DNA from: Aureimonas altamirensis
GTDB lineage: Bacteria > Pseudomonadota > Alphaproteobacteria > Rhizobiales > Rhizobiaceae
DNA length: 64,000 bases
Direction: 5' to 3'
NCBI RefSeq assembly: GCF_001463885.1
Contig: NZ_BBWQ01000010.1
Span: forward strand, 124,001-188,000
Numbering within the stretch: position 1 is the first letter of the stretch; every line of letters begins with the position of its first letter. This document shows, one piece after another, positions 47,370-58,474 of this stretch. Under the pieces are notes generated by a model. That model did no database searches. It saw only the letters and a list, made by a program, of their open reading frames with translations, and was not told the DNA's origin. The translations under genes and the position numbers were made by a program.

Positions 47370-47755
47370 CGCAGAACCTCCGTCCGCCCGATGGGCTGCC
47401 GGACATGCTTGTGGTCGGGGTCTTCTTCCTCTTCCACCTTTTCCTGCTGCACCGGCGAGCGCTCCGTGTCGCCGCGCACCATGATGAAGCGGGCGAACGA
47501 GATGGTCGCCAGGAAGCCGACGAGGCCGAGCGCGATGGCCACGTCCACATACAGGGTAAAGCCCGTATCGATGCCGATGATGGCGATGAAGCCGATGGAG
47601 CCTGCCGTCAGCACATCCAGGCCCAGCACGCGATCCGGAAGGGTCGGGCCCTTGAAAATGCGGAAGATGGTCAGTGCAAAGGCCACGCCGATGAACAGGA
47701 GGGCCATGGACAAGGCCCAGTCGAGGACGATTTCCGAGAACTCGAGAAAGGTCAT
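47366..47755 (-). CDS. mrpF: Mrp Na+/H+ antiporter subunit F
   Basis: 129 residues, three membrane helices with the MnhF motif [19 protein letters not shown] and [16 protein letters not shown]. After the third helix it has an extra charged tail of about 35 residues rich in Glu/Asp/Lys/His. Overlaps mrpE and mrpG by 4 bp each. Confidence 0.92.
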   Translation of the reverse strand: MTFLEFSEIVLDWALSMALLFIGVAFALTIFRIFKGPTLPDRVLGLDVLTAGSIGFIAIIGIDTGFTLYVDVAIALGLVGFLATISFARFIMVRGDTERSPVQQEKVEEEEDPDHKHVRQPIGRTEVLR

Positions 47756-48225
47756 CGCAGCGCCTCCAGAAGCTTGCGTTCGAAGCCGCGCGCGATCTTG
47801 CGCCGCTCGGCATCCGGATCGGTGCAGTCGAGCGCGTGGACGTAAAGCGTCGAATGATCTTCCGAGACGTCGAGCACCAGCGATCCCGGCGTCAGCCCAA
47901 CCAGGCCGGCCAGCATGGCGATCTCGTAATCGCGGTCCACCATCATGCGGTAGACGAACACGCCGGGCTTCAGATCGAGCTTGGGCTTCAGCGCCGATAC
48001 GGCAACCCGCCACGCCGACAGGAATATCTCGGACACGAGATACAGGAACAGCGAAGCCACCCGCTGCCCACGGCGCAGATAGCCGCCCGTGCCGATCTGC
48101 TCGCGGATGAGGCCAAGCGTGAAGGCCGACAGGAAGAAGCCGAACAAAAGGTTGGCCAGGCTGAACGTGGCGGTGACGATAACCCAGACGAGGGCAAGAA
48201 CGATGTTGACGACGAAAAGCGTCAT
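47752..48225 (-). CDS. mrpE: Mrp Na+/H+ antiporter subunit E
   Basis: 157 residues, MnhE family: two N-terminal membrane helices ([20 protein letters not shown]) and a soluble C-terminal part with [23 protein letters not shown]. Needed for assembly of the antiporter complex. Overlaps mrpD and mrpF by 4 bp. Confidence 0.93.
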   Translation of the reverse strand: MTLFVVNIVLALVWVIVTATFSLANLLFGFFLSAFTLGLIREQIGTGGYLRRGQRVASLFLYLVSEIFLSAWRVAVSALKPKLDLKPGVFVYRMMVDRDYEIAMLAGLVGLTPGSLVLDVSEDHSTLYVHALDCTDPDAERRKIARGFERKLLEALR

Positions 48226-49922
48226 GGCGTCACCTCACCCAGCACGGACGACAGGTAGCCCTGCGGCTCCAGAAGATCGGCAGCCGCCTGGAAGCTGAAT
48301 TCCGCCAGCCATTCGGGCCAGACACCGGCGACGATCACGAAGATGCACAGCGCCACCAGCGGCACCAGCGCCAGCGGAGTGCCCGGCGGCGGGGCGCGGA
48401 AGGTTTCTTCGGCGATCTGCTTCGCCTCGCCCACATCCTGGGCGGCGGCCATGGCCGGAAGCGGACGCCAGAAGGCCAGCGCGAAGGCACGCATGCAGGC
48501 AATAGTGATCAGAAGCCCCGACACAAGGATGGCGGCGGTCAGCCATGGCATGTCGGCGGCGATGGTGGCACGGACCAGCAGCATCTTCGGCCAGAAGCCG
48601 GAAAAGGGCGGAAGCCCGGCGACGGCCAGGAAAAGAACGAGGAACATGACCGAGAAGATCGGGTTGCGGCGCCATAGCCCGCCCATCTCGTGCAGCGAGG
48701 ACGAGCCGTTGCGGAAGGCCGCGACGCCGGCGGCAAGATACAGAGCCGTCATCACCACGATCGAGTGGATGGCATAGTAGATCGCGCCCGAAACGCCCGT
48801 CACGAGCGTCGACAGAACCTCGCCGCTATCGTTCAGGCTGCCGTCGCGCAGCACGCTGGCCGCGCCGGTGGTGACCGTCGTCGTCGTGCTTTCCAGAAAG
48901 GGCGGGATCGCCATGCCGGCCATGATGGTGCCGATGCCGGCAATCACCACGTAGTTCAGCATGCGCCGCAGATCGCTTTGCGCCAGTGCGCCGAGGGCGC
49001 CGGCCATCATCGTCAGTCCCGCCACCCAGGCGATCAGGATGCCGAGGCCGACGCGTTCCGGCGGAAACAGCATAAGCTGCACACGCATCAGCGCATAGAT
49101 GCCGACCTTGGTCAGAAGGCCGGCAAACAGCGCCGAAACGACGAAGCGGGGCGTATGGTAGGAGGCCGGCAGCCAGAAATTGAGCGGGAAGGCAGCGGCC
49201 TTCATGGAAAAGGCGACGAGGTAGAGCGCGCCGATGGTAAGCAGCGTGCCGTTGCCTTCGAAGGCAGCGGCCTTCACGGCGATCTCGGCCATGTTGAGCG
49301 TGCCGAACACCCCGTAGAGATAGCCGGTCGTCAGAAGGAAGACGGTGGCCCCGATGAGGTTGAGAAAGCAGTATTTGGTGGCGCCGTCGAGCTGCTCGCG
49401 CTCCGAGCCGAGGATAAGCAGGCCAAAGGACCCGATCAGCATCACCTCGAACCAGACATAGAGGTTGAAGATGTCGCCGGTCAGGAACGCGCCCGAGACG
49501 CCCGCCATCACCATGAACAGGAACGGGTAGAAACCGTATCGGCGCTCTTCCTCGTCGATGGAGGCGATGGCGTAGATACCGCAGGCAAGCCCAACGAAAC
49601 CGGCAACCGTCAGGAACAGGACACTGGTCATGTCGGCAACGAAGGAGATGCCGTAAGGCGGCCGCCAACCGCCCATGGCCATGGCGAGGGTTCCCTCGCG
49701 GTAGACCTCGACGAACAGCGCGACGTCGGCGACCAGCAGCAGGACGAGCCCGGTTACGGCAACCGGCGGGTGCCAGTGCATCTGCCGGCGCAGCATCAGG
49801 AGGCCCGCCCCGAACAGGAAGCAGATCAGGATCGGCATAATGAGCAACCAGCCGGCCAGGCTGGACTGGTCCAGCACCATGGCCTGGCGGATCATCTCTT
49901 CCATGCTCTGCGTTGCGGTCAT
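48222..49922 (-). CDS. mrpD: Mrp Na+/H+ antiporter subunit D
   Basis: 566 residues, about 14 membrane helices, homologous to the proton-pumping subunits of respiratory complex I. The proton path residues are in [18 protein letters not shown] and [16 protein letters not shown] (TM5 Glu and TM7 Lys). An extended loop near residues 355-385 is Thr/Ser/Gly-rich. It starts 5 bp after mrpC ends. Confidence 0.95.
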   Translation of the reverse strand: MTATQSMEEMIRQAMVLDQSSLAGWLLIMPILICFLFGAGLLMLRRQMHWHPPVAVTGLVLLLVADVALFVEVYREGTLAMAMGGWRPPYGISFVADMTSVLFLTVAGFVGLACGIYAIASIDEEERRYGFYPFLFMVMAGVSGAFLTGDIFNLYVWFEVMLIGSFGLLILGSEREQLDGATKYCFLNLIGATVFLLTTGYLYGVFGTLNMAEIAVKAAAFEGNGTLLTIGALYLVAFSMKAAAFPLNFWLPASYHTPRFVVSALFAGLLTKVGIYALMRVQLMLFPPERVGLGILIAWVAGLTMMAGALGALAQSDLRRMLNYVVIAGIGTIMAGMAIPPFLESTTTTVTTGAASVLRDGSLNDSGEVLSTLVTGVSGAIYYAIHSIVVMTALYLAAGVAAFRNGSSSLHEMGGLWRRNPIFSVMFLVLFLAVAGLPPFSGFWPKMLLVRATIAADMPWLTAAILVSGLLITIACMRAFALAFWRPLPAMAAAQDVGEAKQIAEETFRAPPPGTPLALVPLVALCIFVIVAGVWPEWLAEFSFQAAADLLEPQGYLSSVLGEVTP

Positions 49923-49927
49923 CTCAG

Positions 49928-50305
49928 TCAGTATCCAAGCGGAGGCAGCCCCTCGTCCTCAGGCTCCGCAACGCGCATGTCCTGCGTGTCGTCGGTTTCC
50001 AGGTCCTGGTAGGCACGGTAGGTCAGCACCAGCAGGAAGACGAAGAATGAAAAGGAAATGACGATGGCGGTCAGCACCAGCGCCTGCGGCACGGCGTTGG
50101 CGATGGCCATCGGCGGCATGTCCAGCCCGCCCGGTATCAGCGGCGGCGCGATCGGGCCGATGCGGCCCGACACGAAGATGGACAGGTTCACGCTGTTGCC
50201 CAGAAGCACGACGCCCAGCAGCATCCGGATGATGTAGCGCGACAGGAGCAGGTAGATGGTGAAGGTGAACATGATGCCGATCACCACGGCCAGCGCGGTT
50301 TCCAT
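49928..50305 (-). CDS. mrpC: Mrp Na+/H+ antiporter subunit C
   Basis: 125 residues, NuoK-like, three membrane helices, with LLLSRYIIRMLLGVVLLGNSVN and PPMAIANAVPQALVLTAIVI. ATG 50305 overlaps the mrpB stop by one or more bases (TGATG arrangement). Confidence 0.95.
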   Translation of the reverse strand: METALAVVIGIMFTFTIYLLLSRYIIRMLLGVVLLGNSVNLSIFVSGRIGPIAPPLIPGGLDMPPMAIANAVPQALVLTAIVISFSFFVFLLVLTYRAYQDLETDDTQDMRVAEPEDEGLPPLGY

Positions 50306-50721
50306 CAGTCGACATACCTCTCTTCGAGCGAGAGGGCGATCGACGAGATCGATCCGACGATGACGAGATAGACCCCAATATCGAAGAACAGCGCGGTCGA
50401 GATGGGCGGCTCTCCGAGGAACTGCGGAAACCACCACAGCCCGGTCATGAACGGATAGCCGAGGAAGATCGAGGCAAAGCCCGCCAGCGTCGCCATGATC
50501 AGCCCGAAGCCGGCATAGGCGATGGGGTGGAAATGCAGGGCGCGGCGCACCGACTCCACCCCCACCGCCATACCGTAGACGGCGATGGCGGAGGCCGAGA
50601 TGAGGCCACCGATGAAGCCGCCGCCCGGCTCGTTGTGGCCGCGCAGCAGCACGAACAGCGAGAACAGGAACATGAGACTGGTGAGGTAGGGCGCCATGAC
50701 CCGGAAGATGACGGTTCTCAT
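50305..50721 (-). CDS. mrpB: Mrp Na+/H+ antiporter subunit B
   Basis: 138 residues, MnhB family, four membrane helices; the marker is [18 protein letters not shown] 50721 overlaps the mrpA stop. Encoded separately from MrpA, which defines the seven-gene (group 1) form of the operon. Confidence 0.95.
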   Translation of the reverse strand: MRTVIFRVMAPYLTSLMFLFSLFVLLRGHNEPGGGFIGGLISASAIAVYGMAVGVESVRRALHFHPIAYAGFGLIMATLAGFASIFLGYPFMTGLWWFPQFLGEPPISTALFFDIGVYLVIVGSISSIALSLEERYVD

Positions 50722-53096
50722 GGCTGTGCCTCCACTGCCGGACGCTTCTTCTTCTTGACGCCGTGCCTGTCCTTCTTCGATACGCGGATGCGCACCAGCG
50801 CCAGGATGGCGGCGCCCGTCGTCAGCACCACGGCGATCTCGCCGAACGTATCCACGGCGCGGAAATCCACCAGGATGACGTTCACGATGTTGCGGCCATG
50901 CGCGATGACATAGGAGTAGCGGGTGTAGAAGTCCGACAGCGTCGTATCCATGGTCGTCTGGGTGACCGAGATCAGGAACAGCGCAAGCCCTGCCCCGCCG
51001 AGCGCCGCCAGCAGCAATTCGGGCGCGACTTCCCGCCAGGGCCGCCGGTCGGCCGGCTGCAGGCGCAGCCGCGTCATGACGAGGGCGAGGATGGCAACCG
51101 ACAGGATCTCGACCATGAACTGCGTGAACGACAGGTCGGGCGCGCCCAGCAGCAGGAACAGCAGTGCGACGGCCAAGCCCTGGATGCCGAGCGACAGCAT
51201 GGCCGCCAGGCGGTTGGGCGCGACGGCCACCACGACCACGCCGAGAACGAGGATGCCAAGCAGCATCCACTCGTAGAAATACAGCATCGGCCATTCGGGC
51301 ATGCTGGGCAGGCCGCCGGTGGAGATCATGGTGACCCAGAGCAGGCCGATGATGACGATGAACGTCATGCGCATGTAGTAGTCGAGCCGGCCCGGTTGCA
51401 GGAAGTTGGTGATGGCGGCAGACGCCACTATGAGGCCACGGATGAACTGGTCGAAGCCGCGGTCCGGCCCCCAGCCGATGGTGGTCAGCACCGAGGCGAT
51501 GCGCGCGCGCGCATCCTTGGACCGCATGTAGAGCAGGATGCCGACGACGATGGTCACCACCGACAGGACCAGCGGCGCGCCGAAATGGAAGCCGACCGCG
51601 ATGGTTATCGCCACCGCCTCGTCCAGCGAGGGTGGGACCATCGGGTTGGAGATGAACTGGTGCGTCACCTGCGAGAACAGGCCGGCCAGCAGGCCGACGA
51701 CGCCGAGCAGAAGGGGCGGCGCCCAGACCAGGAAGGACGTCTCGTGGGCGCGGCGCAGGCCGCTTGGCAGCGTGCCGACGAACGGCTTCCACGCCACCAC
51801 CAGAACCGTCGCGAACATGAAGCAGTTGCCGACGAGCGTGACGAGGGTCATTGCCCCGGCATAGGGCAGCGGCCCGGCCTGGAAGGCGGCGGCATAGACC
51901 TCTTCCTTGGCCAGGAAGCCGAACAGCGGCGGCAGGCCGCCCATGGCCGCGGCGCCCAGAAGGGCGGCGGCGAATGTATAGGGCATGGTGCGCGCAAGGC
52001 CGCCGAGGGCGCGGATATCGCGCGTTCCGGCGCCATGGTCGACCGAGCCGGCCACCATGAACAGGCAGGCTTTGGCCAGCGAATGCGCAACCACGTAGAG
52101 GACAGCGGCCTCGAGAGCCAGTTCCGAGCCGATGCCGATCAGAAGCACCAGAAGGCCCAGCGACGCCACGGTGGTATAGGCCAGCATCAGCTTCACGTCG
52201 GCCTGCCGCAGCGCCAGGATCGCCCCGATGACCATGGTGATGCTGCCGGCCGTCACCAGCGCCACTTCCCACATCACCGTCTCGCCCATCACGGGGAAGA
52301 AGCGCATCAGGAGGTAGATGCCCGCCTTAACCATGGTGGCCGAATGCAGGTAGGCCGAAACCGGCGTCGGCGCTTCCATCGCGTTGGGCAGCCAGACATG
52401 GAAAGGCATCTGCGCGGATTTGGTGAATGCGCCGGCCAGCAACAGAACCAGGATCGGCCCATAGGCGCCGCTGTCGTAGATGGCCCGTGGCTGGTCGATC
52501 AACTCGCTGACCGAAGTCAGACCGGTGGTGGCGCGGATCAGGACAAACCCGGCCAGAAGCGCAAGCGCGCCGGCCCCGGTAATCACCAGCGCCTGGATCG
52601 CGCCGCGTCGCGCCGCCTCGCGCTCGTGCTGGAAGCCGATCAGCAGGAAGGACGTGATCGACGTCAACTCCCAGAAGATGAACAGCGTCATCAGGTCGTC
52701 GGCAAGCACGAGGCCCAGCATCGCGCCCATGAATAGAAATATGTAGGAGTAAAATCTACCGAGCTTGTCGCTTTTCGAAAGATAGCCGCCTGAATACAGC
52801 ACGACAAGCGCGCCGATACCCAGGATCAACAGCGCGAAGGCATAGGATAAGCCATCCAGCCTGAACGAAAAGCGTACGTCGAAAGTCGGTACCCAATCGA
52901 AACCAAACAGGAAAATCTCCCGTCCCTGGATCTGCTCCGAGACGGCAAATATCAGCGCAAATGCAACAGCAGGGAAAAGCGCCAGGGCGTAAGCAGAAAA
53001 GCGCCCAAGGAGCTTATGAACTGACGGTGCAAGGATGGCAGCAACAAAAGGGAGAGCGACAGCCAAGTAAAAAAGCTGCCCCGTCTGTCCTTCCAT
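50718..53096 (-). CDS. mrpA: Mrp Na+/H+ antiporter subunit A
   Basis: 792 residues, the largest subunit: a NuoL-like pumping domain ([37 protein letters not shown]) and a C-terminal MbhD-like region with further helices ([16 protein letters not shown]). The complex exchanges Na+ (or K+) for protons, supporting pH and salt tolerance. ATG 53096 has GGGGAA upstream; a candidate promoter TTGAAG-N17-AACATG lies at 53176-53204. The tail is Lys-rich ([13 protein letters not shown]). Confidence 0.95.
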   Translation of the reverse strand: MEGQTGQLFYLAVALPFVAAILAPSVHKLLGRFSAYALALFPAVAFALIFAVSEQIQGREIFLFGFDWVPTFDVRFSFRLDGLSYAFALLILGIGALVVLYSGGYLSKSDKLGRFYSYIFLFMGAMLGLVLADDLMTLFIFWELTSITSFLLIGFQHEREAARRGAIQALVITGAGALALLAGFVLIRATTGLTSVSELIDQPRAIYDSGAYGPILVLLLAGAFTKSAQMPFHVWLPNAMEAPTPVSAYLHSATMVKAGIYLLMRFFPVMGETVMWEVALVTAGSITMVIGAILALRQADVKLMLAYTTVASLGLLVLLIGIGSELALEAAVLYVVAHSLAKACLFMVAGSVDHGAGTRDIRALGGLARTMPYTFAAALLGAAAMGGLPPLFGFLAKEEVYAAAFQAGPLPYAGAMTLVTLVGNCFMFATVLVVAWKPFVGTLPSGLRRAHETSFLVWAPPLLLGVVGLLAGLFSQVTHQFISNPMVPPSLDEAVAITIAVGFHFGAPLVLSVVTIVVGILLYMRSKDARARIASVLTTIGWGPDRGFDQFIRGLIVASAAITNFLQPGRLDYYMRMTFIVIIGLLWVTMISTGGLPSMPEWPMLYFYEWMLLGILVLGVVVVAVAPNRLAAMLSLGIQGLAVALLFLLLGAPDLSFTQFMVEILSVAILALVMTRLRLQPADRRPWREVAPELLLAALGGAGLALFLISVTQTTMDTTLSDFYTRYSYVIAHGRNIVNVILVDFRAVDTFGEIAVVLTTGAAILALVRIRVSKKDRHGVKKKKRPAVEAQP

Positions 53097-53253
53097 GCAC
53101 CCATTCCCCTGTCTGGATTTCTTGGCGGCGAACCTGCCCGATCGAGGCGCCCACTCGACCACCGAGTTCTTGCACCATGTTAGATTTCGGCGGTGATTCT
53201 TCAACCCGTTCAGGTCATTTTCACGAAGGCTTCATGCTGCCGCACAAGCGCCT

Positions 53254-53273
53254 CCGGCGGCAATTGCCGCCGG
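53254..53273. repeat. 20-bp perfect palindrome in the mrpA-msrB divergent gap
   Basis: CCGGCGGCAATTGCCGCCGG, 76 bp before msrB and about 160 bp before mrpA. No gene is visible in the 252-bp gap. It could be a regulatory site or a chance GC-rich palindrome. Confidence 0.6.
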
Positions 53274-53348
53274 GTCGCACGGCGTCATGCTTGTGAGGAT
53301 GCCCTTGCGGGACTACTTGACCGGTGACGACGCCTTTCACGGAGAAAG

Positions 53349-53771
53349 ATGATGGAAAACGCAACGCATCGCCAGCTGAAAGTCGACAAGACGGATGCGG
53401 AATGGCGCGCGATCCTGACACCCGAACAGTATGCTGTCGCGCGCGGGCACGGCACCGAACGGCCCTTCACCGGCCCCAACTGGGACCAGAAGGCAGATGG
53501 CATCTACGCTTGCGTCTGCTGCCACCGGCCCCTGTTCGATGCCGAGACGAAGTTCGAGTCCGGCACCGGCTGGCCCAGCTTCTACGAGCCCGTCGAGGAT
53601 GGGGCCGTCGTGGAAGTGGTCGACCGCACCCATGGGATGGTGCGCACGGAAGTGCGCTGTACCGATTGCGATGCGCATCTTGGCCATGTCTTCGAGGACG
53701 GCCCCCGGCCGACCGGCCTGCGCTATTGCATGAACGGCTATGCCATGGAGTTCACGCCGGAAGGCGAATGA
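53349..53771 (+). CDS. msrB: Peptide-methionine (R)-S-oxide reductase
   Basis: 140 residues. Zinc site CVCC and CTDC, conserved [10 protein letters not shown], and the catalytic Cys in LRYCMNG (most relatives have RYCINS). It repairs oxidised methionine in the cytosol. GGAGA precedes ATG 53349; a second ATG follows directly. Confidence 0.94.
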   Translation: MMENATHRQLKVDKTDAEWRAILTPEQYAVARGHGTERPFTGPNWDQKADGIYACVCCHRPLFDAETKFESGTGWPSFYEPVEDGAVVEVVDRTHGMVRTEVRCTDCDAHLGHVFEDGPRPTGLRYCMNGYAMEFTPEGE

Positions 53772-53780
53772 ACCCTGATC

Positions 53781-53805
53781 ATCGGGCCGGATCGTCCGGC
53801 CCGAT
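53781..53805 (+). terminator. Hairpin after msrB
   Basis: ATCGGGCCGGA, loop TCG, TCCGGCCCGAT, then TTCCCTTT: a perfect 11-bp stem 9 bp after the stop, with a weak T tract. Confidence 0.65.
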
Positions 53806-53837
53806 TTCCCTTTCCCCTGCCCCCACACGAGAGTCCC

Positions 53838-55934
53838 ATGCTGAAAATTCCCGCCGGCGCCGTCGCGCCCGTGGCGCCCGAGCGCCCGGAAAGCCATACG
53901 ATCCACGGCATCGAACGGATCGACCCATACGCCTGGTTGCGGGCCGGGAACTGGCAGGAGATGTTCCACGACACGACCCTGCTGGATCCGGCGATCCGCG
54001 ATTATCTGGAGGCGGAGAACGCTTACCAGGAGCAGGTGCTCCAGCCCACCGCCGCCCTGCGCGAACGCCTGATCGCCGAAATGCGTGGACGCATCAAGGA
54101 GGACGATTCTTCGGTGCCAGCCGCCGACGGGCCCTTCGCCTACGGGATTTCCTATCAGACCGGCGCCGAATATCCGCGCTTCATCCGCACTCCGCGCGAC
54201 GGCGGCACGGAGGAAATCCTGCTGGACGTGCAGCATGAGGCCGGTGCACGCAGCTACTTTTCGCTCGGCACCGCCACGCACGCTCCCGACCATGCGCGGC
54301 TGGCCTGGAGCTACGACGACAAGGGCTCGGAGTTCTACACAATTGCAGTGCGCGACCTTGCCACCGGCTCGGACGATGTCGTGCGCATCGGCGAAACGGG
54401 CGGCGACGCCACGTGGAGCGCCGGTTCGGACGGGTTCTTCTATACGCGGATGAATGCCAGCCACCGACCGGACAAGCTGTTCTATCACCAGCTCGGCTCT
54501 CCCGCCGAAGCCGACCGGCTCGTCTTCGAGGAGACGGATGCAGGCTTTTTCATGAATGCGGGGGAAACCCAGTCACGCGCCTTCGTGACGATCGACCTGC
54601 ACGATCACGAGACGTCGGAGGTGTGGCTGATCCCGGCCGGCGATCCGCAAGCCGCGCCACGCCTGGTTGCCCCGCGCGAAACGGGGGTGGAGTACAGCGT
54701 CGACGAGGCCGGCGGCATTCTCTACATCCTCACCAATGCGGGCGGGGCCAAGGATTTCAAGATCGTCACCGCGCCCGCCGATGCGCCGGGGCGCGATGGC
54801 TGGACTGATCTCGTCCCGCACGAGCCGGGACGGCTGATCCTGTCGCATTTCGTGCTCAAGCGTCACCTTGTCTGGCTGGAGCGGCGCGATGGCCTGCCCC
54901 GCATCGTTGTCCACCGCCTGGCGGATGGCGTGCAGCACTCGGTTGCCTTCGACGAGGAAGCATACGCCCTCGGCCTGTCGGGCACCTACGAGTTCGATAC
55001 GACCACCATTCGCTTCAGCTATTCCTCGCTGACGACGCCGGCACAGACCTTCGAATACGATGTGGAAAGCCGCCAGAGGCGGCTGCTCAAGACGCAGGAA
55101 GTTCCGTCCGGCCACAACCCCGCCGATTACGTGACGCGGCGCGTCATGGCGCCGGCGGCGGATGGCGAACTCGTGCCCGTTTCCCTGCTGTATCGCCGCG
55201 ATACGCCGCTGGACGGCAGCGCGCCGTGCCTTCTGTACGGCTATGGCGCCTATGGCATCACGATCCCGGCCAGCTTCAACTCCAATGCACTGTCGCTCGT
55301 CGATCGCGGTTTCGTATGGGCCATCGCGCATATCCGGGGCGGCAAGGACAAGGGCTTCGCCTGGTACGAACAGGGCCGGCGCGAATTCAAGGAAAACACC
55401 TTCACCGACTTCATCGCGGCAGCGCGCCATCTGGTTGCCGAGGGCTATACCGCGCATGACCGCATCGTGGCGCATGGCGGCTCGGCGGGCGGCATGCTGA
55501 TGGGGGCCATCGCCAATATCGCCCCCGATGCCTTCGGCGGCATCGTCGCCGCCGTTCCCTTCGTCGACGTGCTGAATACGATGCTCGACGACACGCTGCC
55601 CCTCACCCCGCCGGAATGGCCGGAATGGGGCAACCCGATCGCATCGCAGGCCGATTACGCGCGCATCGCGGCCTACAGCCCCTATGACAATGTCGGCGCC
55701 CGGGATTATCCACCCATCCTTGCGCTGGCCGGCCTGACGGACCCGCGCGTGACCTACTGGGAGCCCGCAAAGTGGGTTGCCCGGCTGCGCAAGCTCAAGA
55801 CGGGCGAGCGGCCCGTGCTGCTGAAGACCAACATGGATGCCGGCCACGCCGGCGCCTCGGGCCGGTTCGCCCGGCTGGAGGAGACGGCGCTCGTCTACGC
55901 CTTTGCGCTGGCCGTTACCGGCCGGGATAGCTGA
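53838..55934 (+). CDS. ptrB: Oligopeptidase B (prolyl oligopeptidase family, S9A)
   Basis: 698 residues: an N-terminal seven-bladed propeller and a C-terminal hydrolase domain. The active serine is in AHGGSAGGMLMG, the catalytic Asp is probably in LAGLTDPRV, and the His in NMDAGHAGASGR. Protease II cleaves peptides after Arg/Lys. No signal peptide, so cytosolic. A strong bidirectional terminator follows. Confidence 0.92.
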   Translation: MLKIPAGAVAPVAPERPESHTIHGIERIDPYAWLRAGNWQEMFHDTTLLDPAIRDYLEAENAYQEQVLQPTAALRERLIAEMRGRIKEDDSSVPAADGPFAYGISYQTGAEYPRFIRTPRDGGTEEILLDVQHEAGARSYFSLGTATHAPDHARLAWSYDDKGSEFYTIAVRDLATGSDDVVRIGETGGDATWSAGSDGFFYTRMNASHRPDKLFYHQLGSPAEADRLVFEETDAGFFMNAGETQSRAFVTIDLHDHETSEVWLIPAGDPQAAPRLVAPRETGVEYSVDEAGGILYILTNAGGAKDFKIVTAPADAPGRDGWTDLVPHEPGRLILSHFVLKRHLVWLERRDGLPRIVVHRLADGVQHSVAFDEEAYALGLSGTYEFDTTTIRFSYSSLTTPAQTFEYDVESRQRRLLKTQEVPSGHNPADYVTRRVMAPAADGELVPVSLLYRRDTPLDGSAPCLLYGYGAYGITIPASFNSNALSLVDRGFVWAIAHIRGGKDKGFAWYEQGRREFKENTFTDFIAAARHLVAEGYTAHDRIVAHGGSAGGMLMGAIANIAPDAFGGIVAAVPFVDVLNTMLDDTLPLTPPEWPEWGNPIASQADYARIAAYSPYDNVGARDYPPILALAGLTDPRVTYWEPAKWVARLRKLKTGERPVLLKTNMDAGHAGASGRFARLEETALVYAFALAVTGRDS

Positions 55935-55943
55935 CGCAAACGC

Positions 55944-55981
55944 AAAGGGCCCTCCCGGCGATGCTGCCGGGAGGGCCCTTT
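55944..55981. terminator. Bidirectional terminator between ptrB and sodB
   Basis: AAAGGGCCCTCCCGGC, loop GATGCT, GCCGGGAGGGCCCTTT: a 16-bp perfect stem with A and T tracts at its base, between convergent genes. Confidence 0.88.
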
Positions 55982-56009
55982 GAAATCGACGGAAGTATCC
56001 GCGCAGCGC

Positions 56010-56612
56010 TTAGCGCGCAGCGGCCTCGTAGCGCTCCAGCACGTAGTCCCAGTTGATGAGATTATCGACGAAAGCCTCCAGATACTTCGGCCGCAGGTTG
56101 CGGTAGTCGATGTAGTAGGAGTGCTCCCAGACGTCGACGCCAAGGATGGGCGTGCCGCCATGAACCAGCGGGTTCTCGCCGTTCGGCGTCTTGGAGATCT
56201 CGAGCTTGCCGTCCTTGACGGACACCCAGGCCCAGCCCGAACCGAACTGGCCCTTGCCCGCCTCGATGAAGTCGGTGCGGAACTTGTCGTAGCCGCCGAG
56301 GTCGGAATCGAAGGCCGTCTGCAGTGCGCCGGGCAGCGATTTTCCGCCACCGTTCGGCTTCATCCACTTCCAGAAATGGATGTGGTTGTAATGCTGTGCG
56401 GCATTGTTGAAGAGCGGCTGGTTCTTGCCGAAAGACTGCTTGACCACCTCTTCCACGGAGGCGTCGCCGAGGCCCGCTTCCGCCGCCAGCTTATTGCCCA
56501 TTTCCACATAGGCATTGTGATGCTTGTCGTGGTGGAATTCGAGCGTTTCCTTGGACATGTACGGCCCCAGCGCGTCGTAGGCGTAGGGCAGTTCAGGCAG
56601 GGTGAAAGCCAT
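56010..56612 (-). CDS. sodB: Superoxide dismutase (Fe/Mn)
   Basis: 200 residues. Metal ligands are in HHDKHHNAYV, AAQHYNHIHFW and GVDVWEHSYYIDYRN, covering the usual His-His-Asp-His set. Whether iron or manganese is used cannot be read with certainty. No signal peptide. AAGGGAA is 8 nt before ATG 56612. Confidence 0.94.
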   Translation of the reverse strand: MAFTLPELPYAYDALGPYMSKETLEFHHDKHHNAYVEMGNKLAAEAGLGDASVEEVVKQSFGKNQPLFNNAAQHYNHIHFWKWMKPNGGGKSLPGALQTAFDSDLGGYDKFRTDFIEAGKGQFGSGWAWVSVKDGKLEISKTPNGENPLVHGGTPILGVDVWEHSYYIDYRNLRPKYLEAFVDNLINWDYVLERYEAAAR

Positions 56613-56695
56613 TTCGTCAGTTCCCTTCAGATCGTGATCTTTCAACCGGACAAAAGTCCGATGAGTGTCCTAATTAGGGGCGGAAGCCCGGTTTG

Positions 56696-57598
56696 TCAGC
56701 CGCCTGCCTTTTCCAATTGCAGCTCCGCAGTGGAATTTTTCCCCTGGCGGGCGAAGGCGAAGTAGAGCTCGCGCGCCTGCTCGGCAAAGGCTCCGACCTT
56801 CAGCGCGCGCCCTTCGATGCCGGTCACGGGGACGACCTTGGAGTGGTTGCCCGTGGAGAAAATCTCGTCTGCCTGCATGAAATCTTCGACGGAAAGGCTC
56901 TTTTCGATCACCTCGACGCCGTCCTTGCGCAAAAGGCCCATGACGCGCTGGCGGGTGATCCCGTTGAGGAAGCAGCCGTTTGGCACCGGCGTATAGACGA
57001 CACCGTCCTTTGCCATGAAGATGTTGGATGTCCCCGTTTCGGCGACGTTGCCCACGACATCGCGCACCAGCGCATTGTCGTATCCCCTGCCCTTCGCTTC
57101 CATGATGGCGCGTGCGTTGTTGGGATAGAGGCAGCCGGCCTTGGCGGCCGTCGGCATCGTCTCGGGCGTCGGGCGGCGGAAGCTGGATACGCCGAGGGTA
57201 AACCCGGTCGAAGCGATCATCGGCGATTCATAGAGGCAAAGGCAGAAGCGCGTCGTCGCGGGATCGGCCGGAACGCCCATGTAACCGCCATCCTCTGCCC
57301 AGTACATCGGGCGGATGTAGACGGCGGTCCTGCCGTCGAACCTGGCCAGGCCCTCATGCGCAAGACGCACGATCTCCGCCGCCTCGACCGTGGGCTGAAG
57401 GCCCAGCGCCAGCGCCGAGCGGTTGACGCGGGCGGCATGCAGATCGAGGTCCGGCGCAAGGCCGTCGAACCAGCGCGCCCCATCGAAAACCGAAGAGCCC
57501 AGCCAGAAGACATGGCTGCGCGGCCCCACCAGGGCCGGATTTCCATCCAGCCATTCGCCCTCGTAGAAGGTGACGGTCCGCGAAAATTCGATCGCCAT
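56696..57598 (-). CDS. ilvE: Branched-chain amino acid aminotransferase (class IV)
   Basis: 300 residues of the PLP fold-type IV family: LGSSVFDGARWFDG, VYIRPMYW, probable Schiff-base Lys in TAAKAGCLYPNNARA, and cofactor-phosphate regions NVAETGTSNIF and NGCFLNGITR. It probably transaminates Leu/Ile/Val; D-amino acid transaminase specificity is the main alternative. AAGGAGACC lies just ahead of ATG 57598. Confidence 0.88.
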   Translation of the reverse strand: MAIEFSRTVTFYEGEWLDGNPALVGPRSHVFWLGSSVFDGARWFDGLAPDLDLHAARVNRSALALGLQPTVEAAEIVRLAHEGLARFDGRTAVYIRPMYWAEDGGYMGVPADPATTRFCLCLYESPMIASTGFTLGVSSFRRPTPETMPTAAKAGCLYPNNARAIMEAKGRGYDNALVRDVVGNVAETGTSNIFMAKDGVVYTPVPNGCFLNGITRQRVMGLLRKDGVEVIEKSLSVEDFMQADEIFSTGNHSKVVPVTGIEGRALKVGAFAEQARELYFAFARQGKNSTAELQLEKAGG

Positions 57599-57751
57599 TG
57601 CGGTCTCCTTGTAGTGTCTTTCGCGGCGAGTGATAGGCTCTTTGCGCCGGCCTGCCAACGCCACGGCAGGCGGTGGTGGAACATTTGCAACCTTTAGCGG
57701 TTATCTTCAGGGGAATTTGAGTTCTTTAGCGTTCGACGATCAAGGCGGGAC

Positions 57752-58459
57752 ATGACGGACATCATCGATTTCAACGGCCTTACCCGGCGTCATCTGCTGG
57801 CCGGGCTGGGGGCAACCGCTGCGCTCGCGCTTGCGGGTTGCACAACCGCAAACCGGGCATCCATTGCCGATACGCCCAGCCGGGGCAACCTGCCGCCGGA
57901 GTATCTGGCGGCCTATGGCCCGATCGAGGACGGCGGTTTCACCATTCCCGCCATCGACCTCAAGCGCATGGACCCGCAATTCCTGCGCCGCGAGGTAGCC
58001 TATAACGGCCCCGAGGCGCCGGGAACGATCATCATCGATACGCCGACGCGCTTCGCCTATCTGATCCAGCCGGGTGGGACGGCCATGCGCTACGGCGTCG
58101 GCATCGGCCGTGACGGCTTTGCCTGGGACGGCCGCGCCCGTGTCCAGTTCAAGCGGCGCTGGCCGCGCTGGACGCCGCCATCGGAAATGATCGCGCGTCA
58201 GCCTGAGCTGGAACAGTACCGCCAGGGCATGGAACCGGGCCTCATGAACCCGCTGGGTGCGCGGGCCCTGTACCTGTTCCAGAACGGCAAGGACACGCTG
58301 TACCGCCTGCACGGAACGCCCGAGTGGTGGACCATCGGCAAGGCGGTGTCGTCCGGCTGCGTGCGCTTCATGAACCACGACATCATCGATCTCTACGATC
58401 GCGCCGCCGACGGCGCCACGGTGATCGTCAACCAGCAGAGCGGTGCGATCACCGTCTAG
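57752..58459 (+). CDS. L,D-transpeptidase (YkuD), Tat/lipoprotein-type export
   Basis: 235 residues. The N-terminus has a twin-arginine-like start (LTRRHLLAGLG) and a lipobox (LALAGC, Cys30). The YkuD catalytic motif is intact: YRLHGTPEWW then SSGCVRF, with the nucleophile Cys. It makes 3-3 peptidoglycan cross-links or attaches envelope proteins. Convergent with the HerA-like gene; a GC hairpin (58465-58473 with 58481-58489) overlaps the junction. Confidence 0.9.
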   Translation: MTDIIDFNGLTRRHLLAGLGATAALALAGCTTANRASIADTPSRGNLPPEYLAAYGPIEDGGFTIPAIDLKRMDPQFLRREVAYNGPEAPGTIIIDTPTRFAYLIQPGGTAMRYGVGIGRDGFAWDGRARVQFKRRWPRWTPPSEMIARQPELEQYRQGMEPGLMNPLGARALYLFQNGKDTLYRLHGTPEWWTIGKAVSSGCVRFMNHDIIDLYDRAADGATVIVNQQSGAITV

Positions 58460-58474
58460 GCGATCGGCGCGGGT

